From assembly GCA_903930515.1 (NCBI GenBank), contig CAIYYW010000080.1, positions 1 to 7,667 of the forward strand: a DNA stretch of 7,667 nucleotides, in the 5' to 3' direction. The translations under genes were made by a program, and so were the position numbers. The number at the start of each line of letters is the position of its first letter. The stretch's first letter is position 1. Below, piece after piece: positions 1 through 6,941 of this stretch. This DNA is from an uncultured delta proteobacterium. Its GTDB lineage: Bacteria; RBG-13-61-14; DRUE01. Below the pieces are notes generated by a model. That model saw only the letters and a program-made list of their open reading frames with translations. It was not told the DNA's origin and did no database searches.

Positions 1-368
1 AAATTGCGGTTAAGCAAAAAAACCGATTACCCAAAGCCGCTTAAACTTTTTCATTATAATGCCCCATTGACCCCTTTGTCGTAATCCGCCAAGCCACAAA
101 TAAATCAGGGTCTCAAGCTCTTAATCAGGATACCGAAACCAATTTATAATGTCAATGGGAACGGTTTCCGGAGTTTCGGCTCGGCGGTCTTCTACCCTTA
201 CTCAGCCCCGCAGGGAAACCCTTTAAGGAGAATGTAAATTGTCAGCCCTGCCCCCAATCTGACTGCGAAAAAAGCGGTAATCAAAACGATTTGATAACCG
301 CGCCTCAAGATCCCTTTTTTGGGCGCAGATTCCAAAAGGCCTAAATTTTGGTATCCTAATGGATTCCG
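1..368. other. Gene-free leader region upstream of the MATE gene
   Basis: No coding region here is convincing. The first 150 bases are AT-rich and carry two TATAAT hexamers, at 55-60 (inside the 10-bp palindrome CATTATAATG, 52-61) and at 145-150. Neither has a good -35 partner on the forward strand; the best for the second is TAATCA at 122-127 with a 17-bp spacer, three of six matches. A 7-bp inverted repeat (CCGAAAC 133-139, GTTTCGG 173-179) could form a weak stem. A reverse-strand open frame of 62 codons (386-198) encodes a basic stretch followed by one hydrophobic segment, but its start lies inside the MATE gene and no ribosome binding site was seen, so I do not call it a gene. Confidence 0.5.
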
Positions 369-1754
369 ATGTCGGCGCAGAATCATAATGAATTGATGTT
401 CATAATCCCGGAGGGCAGTGAGAAGCGGTTCCTCTGGTCGCAGTCCTGGAGACTGGCCTGGCCGGTTTTCATCGGACAGGGCGTAAGCACCTCAATGATC
501 CTGCTCAGCCGGGTGATGATCGGGACCATCAGCGCTTCGGCTTTGGCCGCGCTCGGGATCGGGCAGATGATCTTTTTCGCGGTGGTAATGGGTTTGACCT
601 CAATCAGCGTCGGGATGGTGGCCTTGATCGCGCGGGAAGTGGGCGGCGGCAATTCCAAGGGCGCAAGCAAGATTTTCGGGCAGGGAACAAAATTCGGGAC
701 CATCCTCTCGGTCCTGCTCGCGGGATTGGGAATTTGGCTGACCCGTCCGATTTTTCAGGCGCTCCAGATCGCGCCCGAGGTTATGGACGACGCGGTTAAA
801 TGTATGATCTGGCTATTCCTGGGGCTCCCTTTCGCCTCAATTTGCTTTTTCCTCGGAGCCGGCCTGCGCGGAGCCGGCGACACCCGCACCCCGATGATCA
901 TCATCGTGATCAACACGGCCCTCAATATCATCATCCAGTACGCGTTGGTATTCGGCAAATTCGGCATCCCGAAAATGGGGATCATCGGCGCCGGGCTGGC
1001 GATGAACATCGCGTTCCTGCTCGCAACCGTGATGTTCGTGCCGGTCTTTTGGCTTAAGCTGGCGGTTCTGCCGATCAATTTATCCGGCTTCCGGATTGAT
1101 TGGGGGATCATCAAAAAGATCGTCCGGATCGGAGGCCCCACTGCGGTGGAATGGGAATTGATCCAGCTCGGCCTGATCGCAATCGTGTCCATCATCAACC
1201 ATTACGGTCCGGAGGAAGGCGCCGCCTATATCATCGGGCTGACCATCCTCAACTTCTTCCAGCTCCCGGCAATCGGATATAACGCCGCGGCAACCACCCA
1301 GATCGGGATGTGTCTCGGGGCCAAAAGGCCGGACCTGGCCGAGCAGAGCGTCCGGATCAACCTGATCGCCTCCGTGATCCTGATGAGCATCCTCTCCGGA
1401 ATCCTGATCGCATTCGCCCGGCCCCTGATCACCGCGCTTTTTCCCGAAAGCTCCGAATACACCGTCAGCCTCGCCCGGCTCTACCTTTTCGCGGTCGCGA
1501 TCTGCCAGCCCCTGATGGCGCTGGCCTTTGTCCAGGCAGGCGCGTTGCGCGGAGCCGGTTATTCCATCTCGCCGATGATCGCGCAATCGCTCGGGATGTA
1601 TGTGTTCCGGATCGGCCTGGCGGTGGTATTATGGAAGGTCTATCGCGCCCCGGTTTATTGGATCTGGCTCACCCAACTCCCGGATTTCATCTTCCGCTCC
1701 GTATATCTCACCATCTCCGTCCGCCGCGGGAAATGGAAAGTAGTAAAGGTTTAA
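369..1754 (+). CDS. MATE-family efflux transporter (Na+ or H+ antiporter)
   Basis: This predicted inner-membrane exporter of 461 residues has the usual MATE length and is hydrophobic throughout, consistent with 12 helices in two homologous halves. The family exports cationic drugs and organic compounds in exchange for Na+ or H+. The internal duplication is visible: LRGAGDTRTP (166-175) is mirrored by ALRGAGYSISP (392-402), and the loop around GGGNSKGASKI (92-102) by LGAKRPDLAEQSV (316-328). A conserved-type proline entry into helix 1 is at W31-P32, and a matching GGP begins helix 7 (255-257). Where many MATE proteins have an acidic residue in helix 1, this one has Ser47. ATG 369 is the first possible start after an in-frame stop at 357-359; no Shine-Dalgarno is evident, and Met10 (396) is an alternative. 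It stands alone and converges on the next gene. Family assignment is secure; substrate is unknown. Confidence 0.93.
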   Translation: MSAQNHNELMFIIPEGSEKRFLWSQSWRLAWPVFIGQGVSTSMILLSRVMIGTISASALAALGIGQMIFFAVVMGLTSISVGMVALIAREVGGGNSKGASKIFGQGTKFGTILSVLLAGLGIWLTRPIFQALQIAPEVMDDAVKCMIWLFLGLPFASICFFLGAGLRGAGDTRTPMIIIVINTALNIIIQYALVFGKFGIPKMGIIGAGLAMNIAFLLATVMFVPVFWLKLAVLPINLSGFRIDWGIIKKIVRIGGPTAVEWELIQLGLIAIVSIINHYGPEEGAAYIIGLTILNFFQLPAIGYNAAATTQIGMCLGAKRPDLAEQSVRINLIASVILMSILSGILIAFARPLITALFPESSEYTVSLARLYLFAVAICQPLMALAFVQAGALRGAGYSISPMIAQSLGMYVFRIGLAVVLWKVYRAPVYWIWLTQLPDFIFRSVYLTISVRRGKWKVVKV

Positions 1755-1778
1755 ATCATACGGCCACGCGCTCAGGCC

Positions 1779-1837
1779 GAGTGGAGCCTCCCTTCGGGTC
1801 TGAGCCTCCGGGTTGAAGACTGCGGCTCCGGGTTGAA
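1779..1837. repeat. Degenerate 20-bp tandem repeats between convergent genes
   Basis: Two adjacent 20-bp units, GTCTGAGCCTCCGGGTTGAA (1798-1817) and GACTGCGGCTCCGGGTTGAA (1818-1837), match at 17 of 20 positions. A weaker third copy sharing GAGCCTCC precedes them (1779-1797). They fill the gap between the MATE stop and the stop of the convergent LURP-like gene. There is a small UUCG-capped stem possibility (1790-1799) but no T-run on either side, so this does not look like a canonical intrinsic terminator. The function is unknown. Confidence 0.6.
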
Positions 1838-1845
1838 TATTATTA

Positions 1846-2442
1846 TTACTGTTGGCGCATTTCAATCCCGCACAGCAGAATCCCGGCCCCGACCAACAGC
1901 CTCGGGTCCAGCGAAGGAGAAGGCTCGGTCAGGGACAGGGTGTATTTCAAAACAAAGGGATTGAAATGCTGCTGGATGGCCGCAACCTGGTTCCCGCCCG
2001 CCCCGGTGATCACATAGGACTGCGGGATCAGCTTGATCCATCTGCTCAGCAGCGCGAGGGCCCAGCTTTTTTCAGACAGCTTGCCGATCTCTTTGCCGTC
2101 GGTGGAGAGGATCTGCCATTCGTCAAAAAAGATGGACTTCAGGCCCTTGCGCTTGAGCGCGCCCACCGCTTCCTTGGTCTGCGAATCCGTGATGTGATAG
2201 GTCGCGCTGATGTCCAGGATCTTAGGGGTCTTGATCGCCAAAAGTTCCTGGCTCATCTGCTCGTCCGCGTAAATCCGGAAATCCTCTTTCAGCTTGAAGG
2301 CCGCCTGTTTTCCGTAAAAGACCAGGTTCCCGTTGGAATCATATACATGAAAAGCTCCCCCGAACAATTTCAAAACCTTCCTCCGAAACAAATACTCCCG
2401 ATGCTGAAAAGCCGGTCCCAATCCGGTTGATCCTGCCATCAT
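1846..2442 (-). CDS. LURP-one-related / phospholipid scramblase-like (tubby C-terminal fold) protein
   Basis: The 198-residue product matches the pattern of bacterial LURP-one/scramblase-like proteins, which adopt a tubby-like beta-barrel around a hydrophobic central helix. Visible family-like stretches are YLFRRKVLKLFGGAFHVYD (17-35), AFKLKEDFRIYADE (48-61), ALKRKGLKSIFFDEW (95-109) and NPFVLKYTLSL (161-171). A hydrophobic C-terminal helix runs from about 181 to 194 (LLVGAGILLCGIE), as expected for the central helix of the fold. The biochemical role of bacterial members is not established; lipid or membrane association is only inferred from the fold. The start is supported by AGGGGGTG six bases before ATG 2442; a second ATG follows immediately (2439). 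The gene ends in three consecutive TAA codons. It converges on the MATE gene and is separated from cca by about 240 bp, so it is probably monocistronic or the last gene of a leftward run. Confidence 0.85.
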   Translation of the reverse strand: MMAGSTGLGPAFQHREYLFRRKVLKLFGGAFHVYDSNGNLVFYGKQAAFKLKEDFRIYADEQMSQELLAIKTPKILDISATYHITDSQTKEAVGALKRKGLKSIFFDEWQILSTDGKEIGKLSEKSWALALLSRWIKLIPQSYVITGAGGNQVAAIQQHFNPFVLKYTLSLTEPSPSLDPRLLVGAGILLCGIEMRQQ

Positions 2443-2446
2443 TTGA

Positions 2447-2454
2447 CACCCCCT
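2447..2454 (-). promoter_or_regulatory. Shine-Dalgarno of the LURP-like gene
   Basis: Reading on the reverse strand, AGGGGGTG is followed by TCAA and then ATG at 2442. This is the clearest ribosome binding site in the window and fixes the start of the 198-residue protein. The MATE, GH2 and cca starts have nothing comparable. Confidence 0.6.
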
Positions 2455-2538
2455 GATTAAATTTCAAGTATTATTGCACAATTTTAAGAATTTTTCCAAC
2501 CCCGGTTCTAAACTCATTTATTCCGCCGTGAGCAGGAT

Positions 2539-2565
2539 GCCTGACATAGCAGGCTGAATGGCCTG
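2539..2565. repeat. Three-arm alternating inverted repeat (GCCTG / CAGGC / GCCTG)
   Basis: GCCTG (2539-2543), CAGGC (2550-2554) and GCCTG (2561-2565) are each separated by six bases. The central arm can therefore pair with either flank to make one of two mutually exclusive 5-bp hairpins. It lies between the end of cca and the start of the LURP-like gene, in a stretch without any convincing ORF. There is no T-run to make it a terminator. It could be chance. Confidence 0.35.
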
Positions 2566-2679
2566 AACATTTTGCCGCAAATTCGGCTTTCCTGTCAATG
2601 GCGATGATGGTTTTGGGTTAAATTTTTGGAGTGCGGCGGCCTTAGACACCGCTTGGTTATTTCTTACCGCCTAATTTTA

Positions 2680-3995
2680 TCAAGAAGCATCTTCTTTTTT
2701 CACCATCCTGACCGCCTCTTCCCTGGTCTTGATTTTGCCTTCCAGTTGGGCGTCTTCAATGGCAGTGAGGATTTCGCGGAAGATGGGGCCGGGGGCGAGC
2801 CCGAGCCGGATCAGGTCATCGCCGGTGAGCAGGCGTTTGGGCCTGGATTTGAATTTGGCCTGTTCTTTGCGGAATAGGGCCAGGTTTTTTTCACGAACCG
2901 ATAGGTTGACAGGTCGTGATGGCTTCCGACGCAATCAATCCGGTGCAGTTCCAAATGGAGGTCGAAATATTCCAGACTCATAAAGCGTTTGAGGGTGCTC
3001 TGCTTCATCTTGCGCGCGTCAATGAACTTCAGATGCTCCCGGACCAGGGCGACGATGATTTTGACCTGGCGGTTGGAAAACCGGAGGCGCTTGAGGATTT
3101 TTTGGGAGATTTCCGCTCCCAGTGTGGAATGTCCGTTAAAGCGGATCCGGTCCGCGATTTGGAAAGTATCGGGCTTGCCGATGTCGTGGAGCAGAACTCC
3201 CCAGGCCAGTTCCGGGCTGGGCTGTTTCATCAGCTTCAGCATCAGCCGGGTATGCTTGAACACATCTCCTTCGGGATGAAACTGTTTTGGCTGCCTCACC
3301 CCTTTCAGCGCGCTCACTTCCGGGAGGATCGCTTTCAAAAGGCCCAGCCGGTCAAGCAGGTCCAATCCCCGGTCCGGGCGCGGCTGGGTGAAGATGTAAA
3401 CCAGCTCGTCCCGGATCCGCTCCCGGCTCACCTGGTTGATTTCGCCGCAATGCCTTTTGATCGCGGCCGCGGTTTTTTTCTCAATCGGGAAATTGAACCT
3501 TGCGGAAAAACGGACGGCGCGGAGCATCCGGAGCTTGTCTTCATAAAAGCGCTGGTCCGGGTTTCCGATCGCGCGGATGATCCCGGTTTTCAAATCCTTT
3601 TGACCGCCGATGAAGTCCAAAACTTTTTTACCGACCGGGTCGTAGAACATTCCGTTGACGGTGAAATCCCGTCTCCGGGCGTCTTCTTCCGGGCCGGAAA
3701 ATTGCACCTTGCCGGGATGCCTTCCATCCGCGTAATCCGAATCTTTGCGGAAGGTGGCCACCTCATAATTTTTCCCGGCCATCCTCACGATCACCACCCC
3801 GAATTTGGCCCCGACCGGAATGGTTTTCTGGAACAGCCGGATGATCTGCTTAGGTTTGGCATTGGTGGCCACATCCCAGTCCTTGGGCTGGATTCCGAGC
3901 AGGAGGTCCCGCGCGCATCCGCCCACCAGGTATGCCTGGAACTTATGACCCCGCAGGGTCTTGACGATTTTTTTCGCGTTCGCGTCAATGGCCAT
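2680..3995 (-). CDS. cca: CCA tRNA nucleotidyltransferase with HD domain, frameshifted near the 3' end
   Basis: This enzyme adds or repairs the 3' CCA of tRNAs. Class II nucleotidyltransferase motifs are all present: VGGCARDLLLG (24-34), catalytic D39-x-D41 in KDWDVAT, RRRDFTVNGM (107-116), and EDKLRMLRAVRF (152-163), whose E-D-x-x-R is the nucleotide-selecting motif. An HD phosphohydrolase-type domain follows, with H248, H270-D271 and probably D354. ATG 3995 is the first possible start, because the upstream in-frame codons back to the GH2 stop contain no ATG, GTG or TTG. The frame breaks after residue 370 at a run of seven A's (2885-2891 on the plus strand). As sequenced it adds 24 unrelated residues and stops at 2811. 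With one more A the frame continues for 68 residues to the stop at 2680, giving 438 aa. The downstream part (KSRPKRLLTGDDLIRLGL and following) reads as a normal CCA-enzyme C-terminus. The catalytic head is intact either way. The upstream neighbour is the GH2 gene, 42 bp away and in the same frame. Confidence 0.92.
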
Positions 3996-4001
3996 ATTTT
4001 G

Positions 4002-4007
4002 ATTATA
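4002..4007 (-). promoter_or_regulatory. Consensus -10 box immediately before cca (possible leaderless start)
   Basis: A perfect TATAAT on the reverse strand ends six bases before the cca ATG (3995). A transcript initiated from it would start at or very near the start codon. No Shine-Dalgarno precedes this ATG, which fits a leaderless message. The -35 region at 17-bp spacing is poor (TTCCCG, three of six), so a promoter is possible but not demonstrated. Confidence 0.4.
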
Positions 4008-4037
4008 AACCCAAGCGGTTTTGGCGGGAAATGACGC

Positions 4038-6659
4038 TCAGAGCAAGTAGAGCGAAAACAGGAGCATGCCCATCAGGACATTGACAAAGATGAAGAACAG
4101 GAACAGGTATAGAACCGCGCGGAAGAATCCGGTTTTCAGGCCGGTCCTGACCACCAGCGGGAGCTTGATCCAACTGATCAGGATCAGGGATACAAAACTG
4201 AATTGGAAGATCAGCCAGGGGATGGTGGAAAAATGGTTTAGGAATTCGCCGTAGAAAATCAGGGAGGGAACATTCAAGGACAGGCCGACCAGGACCGGGG
4301 AGAAAAAGATGATCGGGTAGGGCAACACCATTGCCAGCGGGTCTCCCACTCCCAGGGCCAGCTCAAAGGGATGCCGGCCGACCTGGGCTTTCCTCCGCTC
4401 CACCAGCTGGGACAGGAACTCGCTGAACAGCCACCAGCTCCAGAACAGGAACAGGTAAATAAAAATCATTCGGAGCGGTGAGTGGAAAATCAACTGGATC
4501 AGCCTGGTGGAAGGATAGGAAAAGGAGATCGGGAGGCTGAGGGGCTGGTGGTTGAGGTAGCTTTCCCAAGTCAGCTCTAGGATCAGGGTTTGCAACCCGG
4601 TAACCAGCAAAGCCCTCCGGATCAGTTTCTTCGGATGGGTCAGACCGGGCATGAGCAAAATCCATTTTTCCGGAATCCCGCTTGAGATGCCGAAAAAGAT
4701 CGTGATCAGGATCAGTCCGGCCAGGATGGATTCCCGGATTCTGGTTTCCAGACGGCTCCTCGCGGTGATGTGTATTTCCTGGTCCTGAAAGAGCGATGCC
4801 GCGACTTTATATCCCAGTTTCTCCTTGCGGTCTTCGGTCACCAGCCCTTTCTGGTTGGTAAAGGCCTTGGGGTTAAATGCCCGGATCGGGTCCGGATAGT
4901 CGGCGAAGAGCCAGATGATCCCTCCGGAGAGGTTCGGATTATTTTCAATTATTTTATAGGCCTTTTTCAGAAAAACCGCCTGGTTCTCCTCGCTGTAAAT
5001 GTCCCCGCTCGTACCGTGCTTGCGCGCCTGGGCGTCCGCGCCGTATTCCGAGATCAGGATCGGCTTGTCCTTGATCGCGGCCTGGACCTTTTTGATCCGA
5101 TCGTCCATATCCTCCACTTTCCCGCCATACCATCCGAAATAACAATTAAGCCCGAGCAGGTCCAGGTATGGCGCGGCCAGCTCTTTTTCAAACCGGTCTC
5201 CGGCCGCGGCCAAAAGCTGCCCGGCCATAAGGGGCCGGATGAATTCCGAAAGGTCCTTGATGAAATTCCTCCCGCTCTCCCGGTCCGACGGTATTTCATT
5301 CGCCACCCCCGCGATTACCAGGCTGGGATGGTTCCGGTCGCGGAGGATCATTTCCGATAGTTGCGATTTGGCCAGAGCGATCACTTCCGGGTCCGCGTAA
5401 TCCGGACTCCATCTCCCCCAGGCCGGAATCTCCTCCCAGACCAGCAGTCCGCCCTGGTCGCATAAATCCAACAGATATGGATGGTTCGGGTAATGACCGA
5501 GCCGGACCAGGTTCGCCCCCATTTCCTTGATCTTGCCCAGGTCCGCCTGGATCGTCTCCGGCGGAAGGGTCTGGTAATAAACCGGATAAAAATTATGACG
5601 GCTAACCCCTTTGATCTTGAGCAATTTATCGTTCAGATATAACTGATCCCCCCTCGCTTCCAGACGACGGAACCCGATCCGGTAATTAAGCTGGTCCTCC
5701 AGCCGCGCCCCGGCCGGATTCAACCGATACAATTTGACCGCCAACAAATAAAGCCTGGGCTGCTCCGGGCTCCAGGGCTTCACTTTGTTCACATCCGCTT
5801 CCAGTTCCAGCTCTAATTCCTTCTCCCCGGACAGAGACACCTTTTTCTCCAGTTCCTGGACTTCGGTCCGATTGGTCAACTCCGCGCTGACCAGGAAATC
5901 GCCGCTCCCGCCCAACCCGTTTTCCAGGCTGAGACTGACCCGGAGCTTGCCGCCCCTGGCCGAAGGCTCGGCCTGAATTTTTACCCCCTTGATGAAAACC
6001 TCCGGCCGCTTTTCCAGATATACCTCGCGGTAAATACCTCCGACCTGTTTCCAGCCCTCAAATTTCCCCGGCAGTGTTTTCATTGACAACTGGTTGTCAA
6101 CTTCAACCTTCAGCCGGTTGATCTTGCCCTGCTCTCGCTCCGGGCCGAGCTCAAATGGTTTGCTGTCCAGTTCCGCGTTTTCCCAGGTCTCATCCACCCG
6201 GAGCGCTTGGTCGGTGATCTCAAACTCAAACGGGGTGTATGCCCCCCGGTGTTCGCCCAGCAAGGCGGAATTAAGCGAGACCCGGGCCTGATAGGACACC
6301 CCTCGGAAGCAGAGGAAGGTTCTGGGCCCCAGGTTTTTTGGAAGCAGGAAATCCAGGGAATAGACGGCCTTGCCGTAATAATTGGCCATTCCCGGAAAGG
6401 AGTTCCAGCACGAGGGCGCCGTGATTTTGACCGGCCCGGTTCCGAGCTGGGACTGGAAATCCCAATCCGATCCGTCCAGCCAAATCCGGGTCCGGAATTT
6501 GCCGTTCTCATAAAAACGGTTGTCCGCGTCTTTCAGCAGATCGTTCACCTGGTCCATCTTCTCCGGCTCCAACCCCGGCATCCAGAGCAAAGAATTGGCC
6601 AGCACCAGAACAAACGGGACCAGAATTAATATGACGATTCTGATTATGCGTTGAATCAT
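4038..6659 (-). CDS. Membrane-anchored GH2 glycoside hydrolase (beta-glucuronidase-like) with C-terminal multi-pass membrane domain
   Basis: The 873-residue protein begins with a signal anchor (basic R4/R7, hydrophobic about 5-23). GH2 domains follow in order: jelly-roll sugar-binding domain (about 60-218), immunoglobulin-like sandwich (about 220-335) and TIM barrel (about 336-625). The predicted acid/base is E455 in GVANE and the nucleophile is E538 in ISEYGAD. Other barrel marks are KGVSRHNFYP (350-359), LVRLGHYPNHP (384-394) and WLFADY (583-588). NCYFGWY (505-511) and NQKGLVTEDRKEK (602-614) resemble beta-glucuronidases, where N-x-K contacts the glucuronate carboxylate; beta-galactosidase or another exo-specificity remains possible. 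Residues about 640-873 form five to seven hydrophobic helices, unusual for GH2. The catalytic part probably faces the periplasm or outside. The ATG at 6659 lies 12 bp after the preceding short ORF, without an evident Shine-Dalgarno. Confidence 0.9.
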   Translation of the reverse strand: MIQRIIRIVILILVPFVLVLANSLLWMPGLEPEKMDQVNDLLKDADNRFYENGKFRTRIWLDGSDWDFQSQLGTGPVKITAPSCWNSFPGMANYYGKAVYSLDFLLPKNLGPRTFLCFRGVSYQARVSLNSALLGEHRGAYTPFEFEITDQALRVDETWENAELDSKPFELGPEREQGKINRLKVEVDNQLSMKTLPGKFEGWKQVGGIYREVYLEKRPEVFIKGVKIQAEPSARGGKLRVSLSLENGLGGSGDFLVSAELTNRTEVQELEKKVSLSGEKELELELEADVNKVKPWSPEQPRLYLLAVKLYRLNPAGARLEDQLNYRIGFRRLEARGDQLYLNDKLLKIKGVSRHNFYPVYYQTLPPETIQADLGKIKEMGANLVRLGHYPNHPYLLDLCDQGGLLVWEEIPAWGRWSPDYADPEVIALAKSQLSEMILRDRNHPSLVIAGVANEIPSDRESGRNFIKDLSEFIRPLMAGQLLAAAGDRFEKELAAPYLDLLGLNCYFGWYGGKVEDMDDRIKKVQAAIKDKPILISEYGADAQARKHGTSGDIYSEENQAVFLKKAYKIIENNPNLSGGIIWLFADYPDPIRAFNPKAFTNQKGLVTEDRKEKLGYKVAASLFQDQEIHITARSRLETRIRESILAGLILITIFFGISSGIPEKWILLMPGLTHPKKLIRRALLVTGLQTLILELTWESYLNHQPLSLPISFSYPSTRLIQLIFHSPLRMIFIYLFLFWSWWLFSEFLSQLVERRKAQVGRHPFELALGVGDPLAMVLPYPIIFFSPVLVGLSLNVPSLIFYGEFLNHFSTIPWLIFQFSFVSLILISWIKLPLVVRTGLKTGFFRAVLYLFLFFIFVNVLMGMLLFSLYLL

Positions 6660-6671
6660 TGTTTTAAAAAA

Positions 6672-6941
6672 TCATTTAATAGATTTTAGAATTTTTAGAG
6701 CCTCCGCCACTTCTCCAGCTTTTCCTTCCGTCAGATGAGAAACAATATACGCCCCTACTCCCAGAATTGCCCGGGTGTTTGTAGAAATGGCGGCTTTGCT
6801 CTTTGGGAAATCTAAATATTCTTTTCCTTGCGGAGCGGCTGAACCTGCATATATGCGGGAAATATCGCCCAAGCTTGACCACCGCCTGAGCGAAGCAAGG
6901 TGTGAAGGGTGTGAAGAGTGCGAAGGGTGGGAGGGGAACAT
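6672..6941 (-). pseudogene. Probable remnant of a type I restriction specificity subunit (HsdS)
   Basis: This 89-codon ORF starts within TAATG, one base overlapping the stop of the IVP gene. Its first 20 residues translate a 9-bp repeat (Ser-His-Pro units). Residues 24-43, LGDISRIYAGSAAPQGKEYL, resemble the start of an HsdS target-recognition domain, and 45-70, with FPKSKAAISTNTRAILGV then AYIVSHL, resembles a later part of the same kind of domain. In a complete protein of that type I would expect roughly 40 residues between them, so an internal deletion is inferred. The tail after SHLTE (73-89) is unrelated and stops early. Alternatively, a GTG at 6882 followed by VKLG would join the recognisable frame if one G of GGGC (CTTGGGCGAT) were removed, another hint of decay. 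A short uncharacterised protein is the alternative. The resemblance is recalled, not searched. Confidence 0.5.
6899..6934. repeat. 9-bp tandem repeat array (four units)
   Basis: On the plus strand the units are GGTGTGAAG, GGTGTGAAG, AGTGCGAAG and GGTGGGAGG. The first two are identical and the others diverge progressively. Nine bases equal three codons, so copy number could change without shifting the frame. In the overlapping reverse ORF they read as Ser-His-Pro/Ser units at its N-terminus. The array sits between the end of the IVP gene and the HsdS-like segment, where a rearrangement junction would be expected. Confidence 0.7.

Noticed and set aside
198-386. Reverse 62-codon frame with one hydrophobic segment upstream of MATE
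   Set aside because: The sequence is vaguely membrane-like (basic residues, then a hydrophobic stretch), but the start lies inside MATE, there is no ribosome binding site or promoter, and no known family is recognised.
1310-1816. Forward open frames of up to 168 codons inside the MATE gene
   Set aside because: They are Arg/Pro-rich out-of-frame translations of the membrane protein and match no family.
2634-2670. Terminator downstream of cca
   Set aside because: A GGCGG/CCGCC stem can be drawn, but the loop is over 20 bases and no proper T-run follows, so I do not call a terminator.
2885-2891. Canonical programmed -1 frameshift heptamer (A AAA AAC) in cca
   Set aside because: The heptamer is present, but in the upstream frame its codons are AAA AAA ACC, so tandem -1 slippage would leave mismatches. 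A one-base indel explains the data more simply.
2916-4034. Long forward-strand open frame (372 codons) opposite cca
   Set aside because: It mirrors the codon structure of the clearly homologous cca gene on the other strand, has no recognisable domain, and is a typical GC-rich antisense shadow.
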